DNA of 61,076 nt from CAZSWR01 sp964610885 (GCA_964610885.1 CAZSWR010000007.1:1-61076), one strand, 5' to 3'; positions 9,453 through 18,628 are shown, counted from the stretch's first letter. Notes: generated by a model from the sequence alone, not told the origin. Numbers and translations are program-made.

Positions 9453-11161
9453 AGTTTTCTCCAGTACATGTACATGTTCACCAAGGTAGCGGCGCTCATG
9501 ATCAATCCGGCGATCGCTGACCAAGACTGCCATTCCATTCCCGGTGCGTCTTCGACCGGACGTGGGACGTAAATATCATCGCCTGGGACAACTTCGATGT
9601 CGTCATCGCCTTCGACCCACACGCGGGTGCGCCCACGAATGATCCTGGCTTTGCTTTTCTTGGCGTTTGCCGCGAAACCGCCAGCCTTCTCGATGTACCA
9701 ATTCATGTTTTTGCCTTTCTCGTAGGATACGAATCCCGGAGAATTGACTTGCCCATAGATATATATTCCGTTTGGCGTTTTCGGCACCACGATGAAGTCG
9801 CCATCTTCGAGTATTACGTTGTCCAACTCGGAATTGTTACTGAAAGCTTTAGAAAAATCGCACGAAACCTGGTTCGAACGATATGTTTCGTCGTAGACAA
9901 AACGAGTGGTATCGATCCATTTCGATGTGGAATAAATATAGTTCTGCATGGGTACGTTGCCATTTTTCGCTTCTGCGCGAGATCTGACTATGTATGCCAA
10001 ATCGAGCGAGGCCTCGGGAGTGAAACCACCAGCCTGTTCGATAACTTGTTTAAGCCGAGTTTTCCCTTTTTCGATAACGACCGAGCAGGGATACTTAACG
10101 CATCCGCTAACGGACACCACGCCATTTTGCGAGCTTGAAGTGTTCGGTATCTGGCCGACGATGATAACATCTCCATTTTCGAGATCTGGATTAGTGCCAA
10201 CGATTGAGCCGTCATCATTTGCGGTGAGTTTAATTTTTGAATTATCCATTCGGACCAGGTAGATGTTGTCTTTATCAGCCAATTCGGTCAGTCCGTTGCC
10301 TGATTTGAGCAGAAGTTCTGCCTTGTCCCCGCGTTTGAAGGGCAACACAGTGGAGGAAATGACTGCGCCGGAAACGGAAACCTTGGGGAAGTCCACTGGC
10401 GTGGGGGCAATGAAGATTTCATCTCCTTCGCAAATGAAAGGGTCGCTTTTCGAGTCGCCGCTGTATTGCGCCCGAAGCAAATCCGCACGAACGATCGAGC
10501 CATTCATTTTTTTGATCGAAATATTTCTGCGGTAATACGGCGTCGGGACGCCGGTTGTATTGTTGTAATGATTGGCGTAACCGGATCCGGCATAGGTGAT
10601 ATCGCCGTTGGACCTCGGGCCGGCCGAGGGATAGTTCTTTCTGTTAGCATCTTTTTCTTTTTCAATCAGTTTCAGCACTGTACTGATCCGGCAAGAGGCG
10701 GGGAAGGAATACGTACCGCTGAATGAAGAATTGCCGGTGAGAGTTACAATCACCGTCCGGGGCAATGCAAGGCCAACGAAAACGGTAGCTTCGGAATTGG
10801 TGCCACTGATTCTGTCGATTATTATTTTTCTGGCCTGAGCCAAGGTAAGGCCGCTAAGGTTAATTTCGCCAATTCTCGGGATTTGGACAGTGTTCTCGGG
10901 ACTGACGACGACGCTCTGGCCGCCTTGGGCCGATACGAAGAGATTCTGAATCGACAGCACATCCCCAGGGCCAATGAAGTACACCTCCGGATCGACAATA
11001 TTTCCAACAGGCAAGGCATCCTGTTTCAGATTCCCTTGCAATCCGGATTTCATTTCTTCGAATAGCAAAGCATCGCCCGAAAGACTTGTTTTGGTCTGTC
11101 CGAGGGCAGCAGCGCACGCAACTACAACCAGTATTAAAGCTAACCTGAAGGCTCTTATCAT
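9449..11161 (-). CDS. Polysaccharide export protein with SLBB domains (Wza-like)
   Basis: This is a periplasmic/outer-membrane export component for capsule or exopolysaccharide. A signal peptide of about 21 residues (ending AAALGQ) is followed by VYFIGPGDVLSIQNL, the start of the Poly_export domain, then NTVQIPRIGEINLSGLTLAQA, the standard end of that domain. At least three SLBB beta-grasp modules follow, recognisable by repeated VSVSGAV, VSVSGCVKYP and IYIYGQVNSPGFVSYEKG openings. A C-terminal membrane helix (WSAIAGLIMSAATLVNMYMYW) resembles the helical ring of Wza. There is no lipobox Cys after the signal. No Wzc chain-length kinase is present here. It lies 36 bases downstream of the epimerase gene and overlaps dedA. 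Confidence 0.9.
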   Translation of the reverse strand: MIRAFRLALILVVVACAAALGQTKTSLSGDALLFEEMKSGLQGNLKQDALPVGNIVDPEVYFIGPGDVLSIQNLFVSAQGGQSVVVSPENTVQIPRIGEINLSGLTLAQARKIIIDRISGTNSEATVFVGLALPRTVIVTLTGNSSFSGTYSFPASCRISTVLKLIEKEKDANRKNYPSAGPRSNGDITYAGSGYANHYNNTTGVPTPYYRRNISIKKMNGSIVRADLLRAQYSGDSKSDPFICEGDEIFIAPTPVDFPKVSVSGAVISSTVLPFKRGDKAELLLKSGNGLTELADKDNIYLVRMDNSKIKLTANDDGSIVGTNPDLENGDVIIVGQIPNTSSSQNGVVSVSGCVKYPCSVVIEKGKTRLKQVIEQAGGFTPEASLDLAYIVRSRAEAKNGNVPMQNYIYSTSKWIDTTRFVYDETYRSNQVSCDFSKAFSNNSELDNVILEDGDFIVVPKTPNGIYIYGQVNSPGFVSYEKGKNMNWYIEKAGGFAANAKKSKARIIRGRTRVWVEGDDDIEVVPGDDIYVPRPVEDAPGMEWQSWSAIAGLIMSAATLVNMYMYWRKL

Positions 11162-11197
11162 AAAATTCCTTATTGTGATTGGAAAAAGAACGATATA

Positions 11198-12298
11198 CTA
11201 CAACAAAATTTCTTTAATAATTTCTGCGATTCGTTCGGAAGCGTGGCCGTCCCACATTGGCGGGCAGATGCCATTTTTCCTTGGGGACTCGAAAAGCGAA
11301 CGCACGGCTGCGATTATCGAACCGGGTTTGGGGCAAATCAATTGATTAGTTCCCATTTCGATCGTAGATGGCCTTTCCGTCGTGGTACGGATCGTCAGGC
11401 AATCGATGCCGAGCGCTGTGGTTTCCTCTTGGATACCGCCGGAATCGGTTAGGACGTAGTCCGCTTCGGACATCAGCGAAAGGAAATCGATATAACCGAG
11501 CGGGTCGCACAGAATCAGGTCTGGAATCGAATCGGCCAGCTCTTTCAGCCCGAACAGTTCAATATTCTTCCTTGTCCGCGGGTGCACCGGGAAAACTAAT
11601 TTCCGATAAATTGAAATTTCGCGGAAGACCTCGAGAAGGCTTTTCAATTGGACGGGGTCGTCCACGTTGCTTGGCCTGTGCACAGTCATCAGCGCGTAGC
11701 TTTTCGGTTCGAGGTCTAATCGCTGCCACACCTTTGCAGCTCGGGCTTTTTCGATTGCGTAGTGTTGCGAATCGATCATCGTATTTCCCACGAAAAAGAT
11801 ATTCTCCTTGGGGAAGGAGGCCGCGAGCAAATGGTCTTCGCCACTTTTTTCGGTAACGAAGCAATAGTCGCAAATAGCATCTGTGGCGATTCGGTTAATC
11901 TCTTCGGGCATCGAGCGGTCGCCACTACGTAGGCCAGATTCAATGTGGCCGGTTTTAATTCCGAGTTTGACCGAAACCAAAGCGCACGCAATCGTTGAAT
12001 TGACGTCGCCGGCGACGAGAACCAGGTCCGGTTTCTCTTCGAGGCACACTTTCTCGAATTCGGTGATGATCTTGGCCGTTTGTACGGCATGGCTTCCGGA
12101 GCCTGCGCCCAGGAAATAGGCAGGTTCGGGCATATTCAGGTCTTGGAAGAAGGCATCGGACATTTTGAAATCGTAATGTTGGCCAGTATGGACGATCAAA
12201 TGCCTAATCGACGAAGAGTAACGGCCCAATGCACGAGCGATTGGCGCCACCTTCATGAAATTCGGGCGGGCGCCAACGACGGAGATTACTGTTTTCAT
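11198..12298 (-). CDS. wecB: UDP-N-acetylglucosamine 2-epimerase (non-hydrolysing, WecB/WbpI type)
   Basis: This enzyme inverts C2 of a UDP-N-acetylhexosamine, for example UDP-GlcNAc to UDP-ManNAc. The 366 aa begin with VISVVGARPNFMKVAPI, the nucleotide-sugar epimerase fingerprint. Further blocks are HTGQHYD, VAGDVNST, HIESGLRSGDRSMPEEINR, GNTMID and TDSGGIQEE near the C-terminus, all diagnostic. Its ATG overlaps the stop of the dehydrogenase gene by four bases (ATGA), showing a shared operon. With a WbpA-like dehydrogenase next to it, the true substrate could be the uronic acid form (WbpI-like), so the symbol gives the family rather than a proven substrate. Confidence 0.92.
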   Translation of the reverse strand: MKTVISVVGARPNFMKVAPIARALGRYSSSIRHLIVHTGQHYDFKMSDAFFQDLNMPEPAYFLGAGSGSHAVQTAKIITEFEKVCLEEKPDLVLVAGDVNSTIACALVSVKLGIKTGHIESGLRSGDRSMPEEINRIATDAICDYCFVTEKSGEDHLLAASFPKENIFFVGNTMIDSQHYAIEKARAAKVWQRLDLEPKSYALMTVHRPSNVDDPVQLKSLLEVFREISIYRKLVFPVHPRTRKNIELFGLKELADSIPDLILCDPLGYIDFLSLMSEADYVLTDSGGIQEETTALGIDCLTIRTTTERPSTIEMGTNQLICPKPGSIIAAVRSLFESPRKNGICPPMWDGHASERIAEIIKEILL

Positions 12299-13641
12299 TT
12301 TCCGTCTCCGAGCAAAACAATATTCTCGCGGTCTTCAATGTGTTTCAGTGCATTTCGCGTATCGATGACCACTTTGGATTCTTGCGCGACAAGCTCGAAA
12401 TCGAAGACTGAGTGATCGGTCGTGATGACGACAACGTCGTAACTATTTAGTATTTCTTTGCTCAGCTTGGGCAGGCTGGACAGACGTTCATTTTTGATTT
12501 TTATCTGCGGAATGTATGGATCGATGTAGTCAATGTTCTCGATACCTTCGCCGGCGAGCAGTTCTGCCACTTTGAGCGCGGGCGAATGGCGCAAATCGTT
12601 CACATCCTTTTTGAATGCCATTCCGAGGAGCAGCACTTTGGCTTGGGTCATCACGATTGGCTGCTTGGCAATTTCTTTTATAACCATGTTACGGACGTAG
12701 AAAGGCATGTCTTCGTTGATTTCGGCGGCCAGAGTGATGAAGTTGGTTACGAAATCGTATTCGCGAGCCATCCACGCCAGATAGTACGGATCGATCAGGA
12801 TGCAATGCCCGCCGATTCCAGGGCCGGGATAGAAAGGCATGAAACCGAAAGGCTTCGTGGAGGCGGCCGAGACAACTTCCCAGATATTCACGCCGATGCG
12901 GTCGCAAAGCTGCGCCATTTCGTTGACAAGCGCAATATTCACGCTTCGGAATATATTCTCCAAGAGTTTTTCCATTTCGGCGATGGCGGGCGAGGACACC
13001 TCGATCACCTTTTCGATGGCAATTGAAGTAACGGCAGCAGCAAGTTTTGTCGATGGGACATCAATACCGCCGACCACGATCGGAGTGTTCCGAGTGTTCC
13101 AATGCTTGTTGCCCGGGTCAATCCTTTCGGGCGAAAACGCTAAGAAGAAGTCCTCTCCGACCTTTTTGCCGGAGCGGGCAAGTATGGGAAGCACGTATTT
13201 CTCGGTTGTGCCGGGGAAGGTGGTGCTTTTCAGGATAATAACTTGTTTATCTTTCATGTTTTGGGCCAACTGCTCGGCGGCCTGTTCGATGAACGATATG
13301 TCCGGCTCTTTGTTCGGGGTGAACGGAGTGGGGACGCAAATGAAAACGGCATCGCATTCGCCGAGTTTGGCGAAATCGAGCGTTGCGCGAAGGGCGCCCG
13401 AAGTGCAGAGCTTGCCCACATGCGCCGAATCCAAATCTTCGATATAATTTTTACCGGAATTTAGAGCAGTTACTTTCTTTTCATCAACTTCGAATCCAAA
13501 AGTGGGGACACCCTGTTCGGCGAATTCGACCGCTAAGGGCAGTCCGACGTATCCAAGCCCAATCACGCCGACAGTTATACGGCGAGATTTGATACTTGCT
13601 AATATTTCTTGAATTTCAGGTTTTAGTGCTGTTTCTGTCAT
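12295..13641 (-). CDS. Nucleotide-sugar 6-dehydrogenase (WbpA/WecC type)
   Basis: This NAD-dependent enzyme oxidises C6 of a UDP-N-acetylhexosamine to the uronic acid. The Rossmann motif VGVIGLGYVGLPLA is near residue 30, and the catalytic Cys lies in GPGIGGHCILIDPYYL followed by AWMAREYDF. That last block is closer to WbpA-type UDP-GlcNAc dehydrogenases than to WecC, which usually reads GTGGHCLPVDP. The C-terminal UDP-binding domain (LLLGMAFKKDVNDLRHSP) is complete. ATG at 13641 gives MTETAL; a TTG five codons upstream is less likely. It is the first gene of the four-gene surface polysaccharide operon. Confidence 0.92.
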   Translation of the reverse strand: MTETALKPEIQEILASIKSRRITVGVIGLGYVGLPLAVEFAEQGVPTFGFEVDEKKVTALNSGKNYIEDLDSAHVGKLCTSGALRATLDFAKLGECDAVFICVPTPFTPNKEPDISFIEQAAEQLAQNMKDKQVIILKSTTFPGTTEKYVLPILARSGKKVGEDFFLAFSPERIDPGNKHWNTRNTPIVVGGIDVPSTKLAAAVTSIAIEKVIEVSSPAIAEMEKLLENIFRSVNIALVNEMAQLCDRIGVNIWEVVSAASTKPFGFMPFYPGPGIGGHCILIDPYYLAWMAREYDFVTNFITLAAEINEDMPFYVRNMVIKEIAKQPIVMTQAKVLLLGMAFKKDVNDLRHSPALKVAELLAGEGIENIDYIDPYIPQIKIKNERLSSLPKLSKEILNSYDVVVITTDHSVFDFELVAQESKVVIDTRNALKHIEDRENIVLLGDGK

Positions 13642-13780
13642 AATTGCCAATCGCAATTTTGTAACTAAATACTACATTGCAAAATTAAAAATAATAGTCG
13701 AGATATTTCAATTATCTTTTTGTAACTGATTTATTTGTCTGTTGCGGGCGGAAGAGGGGATGGAATTACCCGAAAATCTT

Positions 13781-13990
13781 TTGGCGGGAGTGAGGGCGAG
13801 GTTACCTCGCCCCTACAATGTTTGCTATACACGCCTTCGTCGTGCGTATTCAAAAATTGCAAAACAAAAACGAAAAACTTGGTCAGGCTTTTAGCCTAAT
13901 TATTGATCTGTTTATTACAACATGAAAGAGACCGTTTTCTTTAGCTCGGCGATGGTAGGGGCGAGGTGACCTCGCCCTCACTCCCGCCAA
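13781..13990. repeat. MITE-like element D with 36-base terminal inverted repeats
   Basis: A 210-base element has arms at 13781-13816 and 13955-13990 that are reverse complements with a single mismatch. Each arm is itself palindromic (GGGCGAGGTNACCTCGCCC). The interior is AT-rich and noncoding. It ends 17 bases from the 3' end of the next gene and fills most of the 366-base gap upstream of the polysaccharide operon, so it could sit near that operon's promoter. No second copy was seen in the window. Confidence 0.85.
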
Positions 13991-14007
13991 ACAATAATAG
14001 TACGAAT

Positions 14008-14937
14008 TTATCTAACCACAACGAAGCTGACTGTGCGGCTCTTGCCGCCATTCCTCAATGCGGCGAAATAGGCACCGGCGGGCAATTCAGGCAGGCGGAC
14101 ATATTGCTGGCCGGCTTGCGTGGTTGTGCTAAAAACGCATTCGCCAAGCGAGGAATACAGAGCAATGTCCGTTGGCATTTGGCCGTCGCGAAGCACCAAT
14201 GTATTGGCCGAAGAGGAATAGTATGCTATGGTTTCAACGCTATTGTTGTCTTCCACGCCGAGTGGGTCGGGTATACAAGTTAACTCTATATCGTCAATTG
14301 CCAGGCGCGAGCGTTTTCCGGTTTCGCCGTCGTTGTAGAAATACTTCCAACGCAAAAGTAATAATTTCACACCATCATTATTTGTATCGAAGTAGGAATT
14401 CATATATTCAAAATCGTCCGGCAGCTCTTGCTGTATGTATGGATCGCCGAGATCCGTATAGGTTTTGCCGTTGTCGAGGCTGTATTGCAGCACGATACCA
14501 TAGTGGCGGCTGGCTGTATCAATAGTCCGGGCTAACCAGGAAACTTTTATTCTATTCAATATTATAGAGCCTTCGGTGATGTAAGGTATCCTGATAGCCA
14601 TAACAACAGCACCCAAATACCCGCCGCCGGAGGCAGCATTCGATGTATTGGCAAAGCAAATTCCTTGTTCGCCCAGCCCGAGAAATCGCGAATCCGAGGT
14701 CAGGTTGTATGCCAAAGTCCAATCACCGTCCATTGTATCCGTCAGCATGGGGTCTCTTTTCGATGAAGTATGGAAGATCATGTACGGTGGATAGGTTCCT
14801 GCCGGTGCGTCTGCGCTCCATTCGTTCATAGTGTAGTGCAAATCATTGAAATCAAAAAAGAATGAAGGTAGCGATTGCGCATACGATTCGGCAAGCAGCC
14901 CAAGCAAAATAATTGGGATCAAGTAAAGAGTTCGCAT
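14008..14937 (-). CDS. Secreted protein with T9SS-type C-terminal sorting domain
   Basis: The function is not recognised. The 309-aa chain starts with a signal peptide (MRTLYLIPIILLGLLAESYA, then QSLP). Its body is rich in aromatic and polar residues and looks beta-sandwich-like, with RLAIDDIELTCIPDP near residue 225, a pattern seen at the end of jelly-roll or adhesive domains (compare 'IDDI.L' in MAM and related folds). The last 70 or so residues resemble a Por/T9SS type A sorting domain: DIALYSSLGECVFS, then LPELPAGAYFAALRNGG and a final strand VSFVVVR. It would be exported by Sec, then moved to the cell surface by T9SS. The gene stands alone. Confidence 0.7.
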   Translation of the reverse strand: MRTLYLIPIILLGLLAESYAQSLPSFFFDFNDLHYTMNEWSADAPAGTYPPYMIFHTSSKRDPMLTDTMDGDWTLAYNLTSDSRFLGLGEQGICFANTSNAASGGGYLGAVVMAIRIPYITEGSIILNRIKVSWLARTIDTASRHYGIVLQYSLDNGKTYTDLGDPYIQQELPDDFEYMNSYFDTNNDGVKLLLLRWKYFYNDGETGKRSRLAIDDIELTCIPDPLGVEDNNSVETIAYYSSSANTLVLRDGQMPTDIALYSSLGECVFSTTTQAGQQYVRLPELPAGAYFAALRNGGKSRTVSFVVVR

Positions 14938-15217
14938 TTGATAAGTCCTTTATTATGTGTTACTTCTGTAAACAAAAATATAGAATTATTAATACATTAT
15001 TGCGTATTGGTAAGGCAGCATTTTCGACGGATTCTAATTGTTAACCGCCGCAACTTCTTTACAGACGAATTGTTTGACTTCCAAATTGTGGTAAATAGCA
15101 CGTCTAACTACTTTTTCCAAATCTTCTTGGCCAAGGCTGACTGTGAATAACTACCATCAGAACACTTCAAGATATACATATAGCTCATATGCTACCTCAT
15201 ATTATTAGATTTTTCGT

Positions 15218-15376
15218 TTCGATACGCAACTGCGTTGCTACTCAACGCGAGCTGTATCAATGCAATGTTACTAAGATTAATCAAGAGCGACAGTCGCTGA
15301 ACTTTTCCATTCACGTCGGTTGCTGAAGTAACGTTACACATCGGTTGCTGAGTAGGCTCGAAGAGCCGTATCGAAG
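15218..15376. repeat. Noncoding element E with hairpin-bearing terminal repeats
   Basis: The ends at 15218-15247 and 15342-15376 are inverted versions of TTCGATACG - small hairpin - TACTCA. The two small hairpins differ in sequence (GCAACTGCGTTGC on the left, GGCTCGAAGAGCC on the right) but keep pairing. It occupies part of the 455-base gap between 14938 and 15393; the rest is AT-rich, apart from a 37-codon open stretch at about 15034-15146 (minus) that looks mildly coding but has no start. Confidence 0.6.
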
Positions 15377-15393
15377 TAACCGAACTCACGCTA

Positions 15394-16149
15394 TCAATCG
15401 ATCTGAATGCGTTTCCTGACTGTTCGGACCTTCCCGATTCGTACCTCGGCGATGTAGTCGCCAGAGGGCATCAGCTTGCCCTTGGAATCGCGTTTGTTCC
15501 AAGTCAGCTTGTACGAACCCGGGGATTGAACGCCCTTGAAGACAGTTGCGATGACTTTGGCCGAAATGGAATAGACCACCACCTCGACGTCCACCGTGAA
15601 GTCCAAGTCGTATTTTATTTCCGGGGAAAGGTCTTCAACGATTCCAAAGAACTTACCTATCGAATTGAGTGACAAGGCGAGTTTGCCCAAGGGAACGTTG
15701 TTCACGCCAATCACGCGCTGTGATTGCATTATATTGTATTGGTAAAGAGTAAGGTCTTGTTGCGAAGGAGCAAGAAATCCCGGTGGAATGTCCAAATTCC
15801 TTTGGATGGCAAGTTCAGTTTTTTCAAATTCAGTGAGCGGACGGGTCGTGCCGAGCGTCATCATAACGCGAAGTTCCTGCATGAAGCGGGCATCGTTTGC
15901 GATTCGCAGCCTCATTGCCCTGGCGAAAGCGCTGTCCTGCTCGGGCGTATAGTGTTCGTCCCCGGCGCCGGGCTTCGGAGCCTCGCGGTGTTTGTCGTAT
16001 TCGGTCGAGACCGTATCGCCGATCAGCCTCTTGTATGGCGAGGCTTCTTTGGGCTTTAGCAGTATTGTATGAGTCGTATCCGTTGACTGGCCAAATGCTG
16101 AAAAAGCCGAAAAAAAGGCTATACAAAAAAACAAAATCGAGTTCAACAT
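15394..16149 (-). CDS. Exported protein with FlgD-like C-terminal Ig domain
   Basis: A protein of unknown function, 251 aa from the chosen ATG. MLNSILFFCIAFFSAFSAFG is a signal peptide, cleaved before QSTDTT. The middle is helical and charged (HYTPEQDSAFARAMRLRIANDARF). The C-terminal 80 residues (VEVVVYSISAKVIATVF... SPGSYKLTWNKRDSKGKLMPSGDYIAEVRIGK) match the FlgD Ig-like fold often found at the end of secreted proteins in FCB bacteria, where it can stand in for or resemble a sorting domain. A longer start 15 codons upstream would put charged residues before the signal and is unlikely. Neighbours give no clue. Confidence 0.7.
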   Translation of the reverse strand: MLNSILFFCIAFFSAFSAFGQSTDTTHTILLKPKEASPYKRLIGDTVSTEYDKHREAPKPGAGDEHYTPEQDSAFARAMRLRIANDARFMQELRVMMTLGTTRPLTEFEKTELAIQRNLDIPPGFLAPSQQDLTLYQYNIMQSQRVIGVNNVPLGKLALSLNSIGKFFGIVEDLSPEIKYDLDFTVDVEVVVYSISAKVIATVFKGVQSPGSYKLTWNKRDSKGKLMPSGDYIAEVRIGKVRTVRKRIQID

Positions 16150-16362
16150 TTTCCGATTCAGGGTTTCAACATATTCAGGGCATCTAACGGGCATAACAAT
16201 ACATTTTTAAAGTTCAATTCAAAAAATCTAAATTAATAATAATTCCGTTATAATAAAACAGGAAAAAGTTTTCCTTGTGTTATTTTATTTTTATATATTG
16301 TGTTGGTGGTTTGTGTAACGTTCGCAATGGCACTATCTATGTTGGCAAAAGTATTACTCAAA

Positions 16363-17028
16363 ATGTCGTCGAGGCTTTGCATTTTTTTAGCATTTGCAGC
16401 GCTTGCCCAATCGTGTATATCCCTCCGAACCGAGTACCCTGATATTTCGTACTACAGGCTCAATCAGGAACCTTCCACTTTCCGAAACACAGCAACAATT
16501 GCCGGCACGCTCCAAGTGCGCAGCTTCACGGCCGTCGATGACGTCCAGACAGACCAATTGCTCGCCATGACCGACAATAACCACGTCGAAAAATACTACT
16601 ACCACCGCTGGGTGGCCGAGGGTTCGCAACTCCTAACGGACTATTTCCTCGTCCGGCTGAACAATTTGAAAGCATTCTCCGGCGGCGTTTGCAATTCTTC
16701 GACGGTCCTCGTGCCCGATTTCATCCTCGAGGGCCACGTGCTCGACATGGCTGCATACAACGCGCCATCGGGCGACAAACAGACCAAAGAAGAAAACAAA
16801 GTGCAGGTTTCAATCAAAATAACCCTTCTGAAACGCACACCTGGCAAAGCCAGCAAAGACATCGTCCTGAACAAAGTCTTCACCCAATCGCTACGTAGGG
16901 ACAATAATTCGGTGGCGTCGATCGCACCGGCCTTCAGCAAATGCTTGGCCAAAATGACCGACCAAATGATGACCGAGATCCAAACCTCTATCGCCGAGTA
17001 CAAAATGAATCCCAAGAAAGAAGATTGA
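16363..17028 (+). CDS. Lipoprotein, possible ABC-transport auxiliary (PqiC/YmbA-like)
   Basis: The N-terminus MSSRLCIFLAFAALAQSC is a lipoprotein signal with the lipidated Cys at residue 18. The following pattern, YYRLNQEP...GTLQVRSFTAVDDVQTDQLL then a YYYHRWVAEGSQLLTDYFLVRL block, resembles the ABC-type transport auxiliary lipoproteins, which pair with MCE-type lipid transporters: a Y.L...P segment, a conserved Y..RW and a helix before the second strand. No MCE genes are nearby. The ATG at 16363 was chosen because it starts the signal; longer in-frame starts exist upstream. It begins an apparent operon with birA, two bases downstream of its stop, and coaX. Confidence 0.6.
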   Translation: MSSRLCIFLAFAALAQSCISLRTEYPDISYYRLNQEPSTFRNTATIAGTLQVRSFTAVDDVQTDQLLAMTDNNHVEKYYYHRWVAEGSQLLTDYFLVRLNNLKAFSGGVCNSSTVLVPDFILEGHVLDMAAYNAPSGDKQTKEENKVQVSIKITLLKRTPGKASKDIVLNKVFTQSLRRDNNSVASIAPAFSKCLAKMTDQMMTEIQTSIAEYKMNPKKED

Positions 17029-17029
17029 A

Positions 17030-17773
17030 ATGCAACATTACCACTTCGAGAAATTGTCATCGACCAGCGATTACGCCAAGGAATTAGTTAATCCGAAAGA
17101 TAATATAGTCGTTACAGCAGATTACCAAACCGCCGGCCATGGCAGAAACGGCAAGACTTGGCTGGGCCTCTATGGCGAGAATTGCTACTTCTCGCTCGGA
17201 GTGTGGCACCACACGCCTCCCGACGTCAACCGCCTGTCGGTTATGCAGGCATTGGGAGTGCTCGCCGCCAAGCAGGCAGTGGTCGAGGCCACCGACACCG
17301 CCGGACACAATATCTTCCTGATCAAATATCCAAACGATCTGATGGCTGTCGGCCCGGACGGCACTGTCAAGAAAATTAGCGGCGTGCTCGCCGAACACGA
17401 TTTCTTGGGCGATGAATGCGTAAGCTCTATTGTCGGGATCGGGATCAACGTCAGGCAAACTGAATTCGATATTGAAATTCGCGAAACATCCACATCACTC
17501 AAATTGCTCGGATTCGATACCACCCCGAGCACAGTCAATAAACTGCTGATCAAGTATTGCCAAAGGTTGCTTGGACTCGGCTGGAGCGAACTTTTCGAGA
17601 TTTGGAAACAAGAATTGAATATTATCGGAAAAGGCATTTCGATCGTCGGCGATCCCGAGCTATGGACGGCCAGCGAAATACTCCCGGACGGGCGATTGGT
17701 CGTCGTCAGCCAAGTGGACGGCTCGCGAAGGCTCGTCGATAATGGCGATTCTGTTCGATATTCCCTGCTTTGA
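17030..17773 (+). CDS. birA: Biotin--[acetyl-CoA-carboxylase] ligase (monofunctional)
   Basis: This enzyme attaches biotin to the carboxyl carrier protein of acetyl-CoA carboxylase. The 247 aa contain GHGRNGKTWLG (the biotinoyl-AMP loop, GRxGRxW type), the substrate-site KYPNDLM motif and VSSIVGIGINV. There is no N-terminal helix-turn-helix, so it is the class I form without repressor function. The C-terminal SH3-like domain is short (GKGISIVGDPELWTASEILPDG). It starts two bases after the lipoprotein gene and its 3' end overlaps the possible start of coaX, so the three genes are probably co-transcribed. Confidence 0.93.
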   Translation: MQHYHFEKLSSTSDYAKELVNPKDNIVVTADYQTAGHGRNGKTWLGLYGENCYFSLGVWHHTPPDVNRLSVMQALGVLAAKQAVVEATDTAGHNIFLIKYPNDLMAVGPDGTVKKISGVLAEHDFLGDECVSSIVGIGINVRQTEFDIEIRETSTSLKLLGFDTTPSTVNKLLIKYCQRLLGLGWSELFEIWKQELNIIGKGISIVGDPELWTASEILPDGRLVVVSQVDGSRRLVDNGDSVRYSLL

Positions 17774-18569
17774 TGCCGCCATGGAAAGCAACTTCGCCGA
17801 AACGAACAGCCCTTCTGCGCGCAGTGCCTTTGCCGATGTTGGCAATTCGCGCATAAAAATCCTCTTCATGGATCGCGTTTATTATTTCGACATAGTAAAT
17901 ATTCGCGGCTCGGAAATGCTTGACTTTTTCCTCGAAAATCGGCCTGACAATGTCTTCTTCTCATCGGTGAATGCTATCAATTCGCAAGCCCTCATCGCAG
18001 CTGCAAATGGTATTTGCCCAACTCGAAATATTAACGACGACATACCCAATAACGGGCTTGTCGATTTCTCTGCTGTGGCCGGGATCGGCGCCGATAGGGC
18101 TTTGGGGCTGATTTCGGCAGCCGCGATGTATCCGGCACCAATTATCACGATCGATTGCGGCACGGCCACCACAATAAACGCCATGGGAAAGGATTCGGCC
18201 TGCGTTGGCGGGGCGATTCTGCCCGGGATACTGACTCAAATCCGTTCGCTGGCCCGCGGCACGGCCCAACTGCCGCAAATCCAACCCAATATGCCCGTTT
18301 CGGCTGCCGGCCGCAACACCGAATCGGCCATAGCTTCGGGGACGGTCCTCGGCACCTGCCACGCCATTTCAGGAATCGCAAAGTCAATCATCGCCGAAGA
18401 ATTCAGTGGCCAATCCACGCGGATTGCCGTTACTGGCGGTTTTGGAGAAATGGTATCGCGCGGCCTCCTGCGGCTGGGCATCGCCAATGCCTTCCATCCC
18501 GATTTGGTCCTCCGCGGCATCGAAGCATTGTGCCGAAACAGGCAGAACCCCCATTCTTCCGAAGTATAA
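17742..18569 (+). CDS. coaX: Type III pantothenate kinase
   Basis: This enzyme phosphorylates pantothenate in the first step of coenzyme A synthesis, using the CoaX fold. The ASKHA motifs are present: FADVGNSRIK (phosphate 1), GIGADRALG, IDCGTATTINAM (phosphate 2), and GGAILPGI. The C-terminal IAVTGGFGEMV supplies the adenosine region. Two starts are plausible: ATG at 17742, which overlaps birA by 32 bases, or ATG at 17781, eight bases after the birA stop. Either leaves a 17-30 residue extension before the DxGN motif, longer than usual. Adjacent or fused birA-coaX pairs are known in other bacteria. Confidence 0.9.
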   Translation: MAILFDIPCFDAAMESNFAETNSPSARSAFADVGNSRIKILFMDRVYYFDIVNIRGSEMLDFFLENRPDNVFFSSVNAINSQALIAAANGICPTRNINDDIPNNGLVDFSAVAGIGADRALGLISAAAMYPAPIITIDCGTATTINAMGKDSACVGGAILPGILTQIRSLARGTAQLPQIQPNMPVSAAGRNTESAIASGTVLGTCHAISGIAKSIIAEEFSGQSTRIAVTGGFGEMVSRGLLRLGIANAFHPDLVLRGIEALCRNRQNPHSSEV

Positions 18570-18628
18570 AGGAGTAAACCTTTTTTTGATCGCGTCACAA
18601 TATGACCAAAGGAAAGCGCGGCCAGAAA

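Noticed and set aside
15034..15146. 37-codon minus-strand open stretch (LGQEDLEKVVRRAIYHNLEV)
   Set aside because: Protein-like in look but has no start codon and is too short to support; could be a gene scrap.
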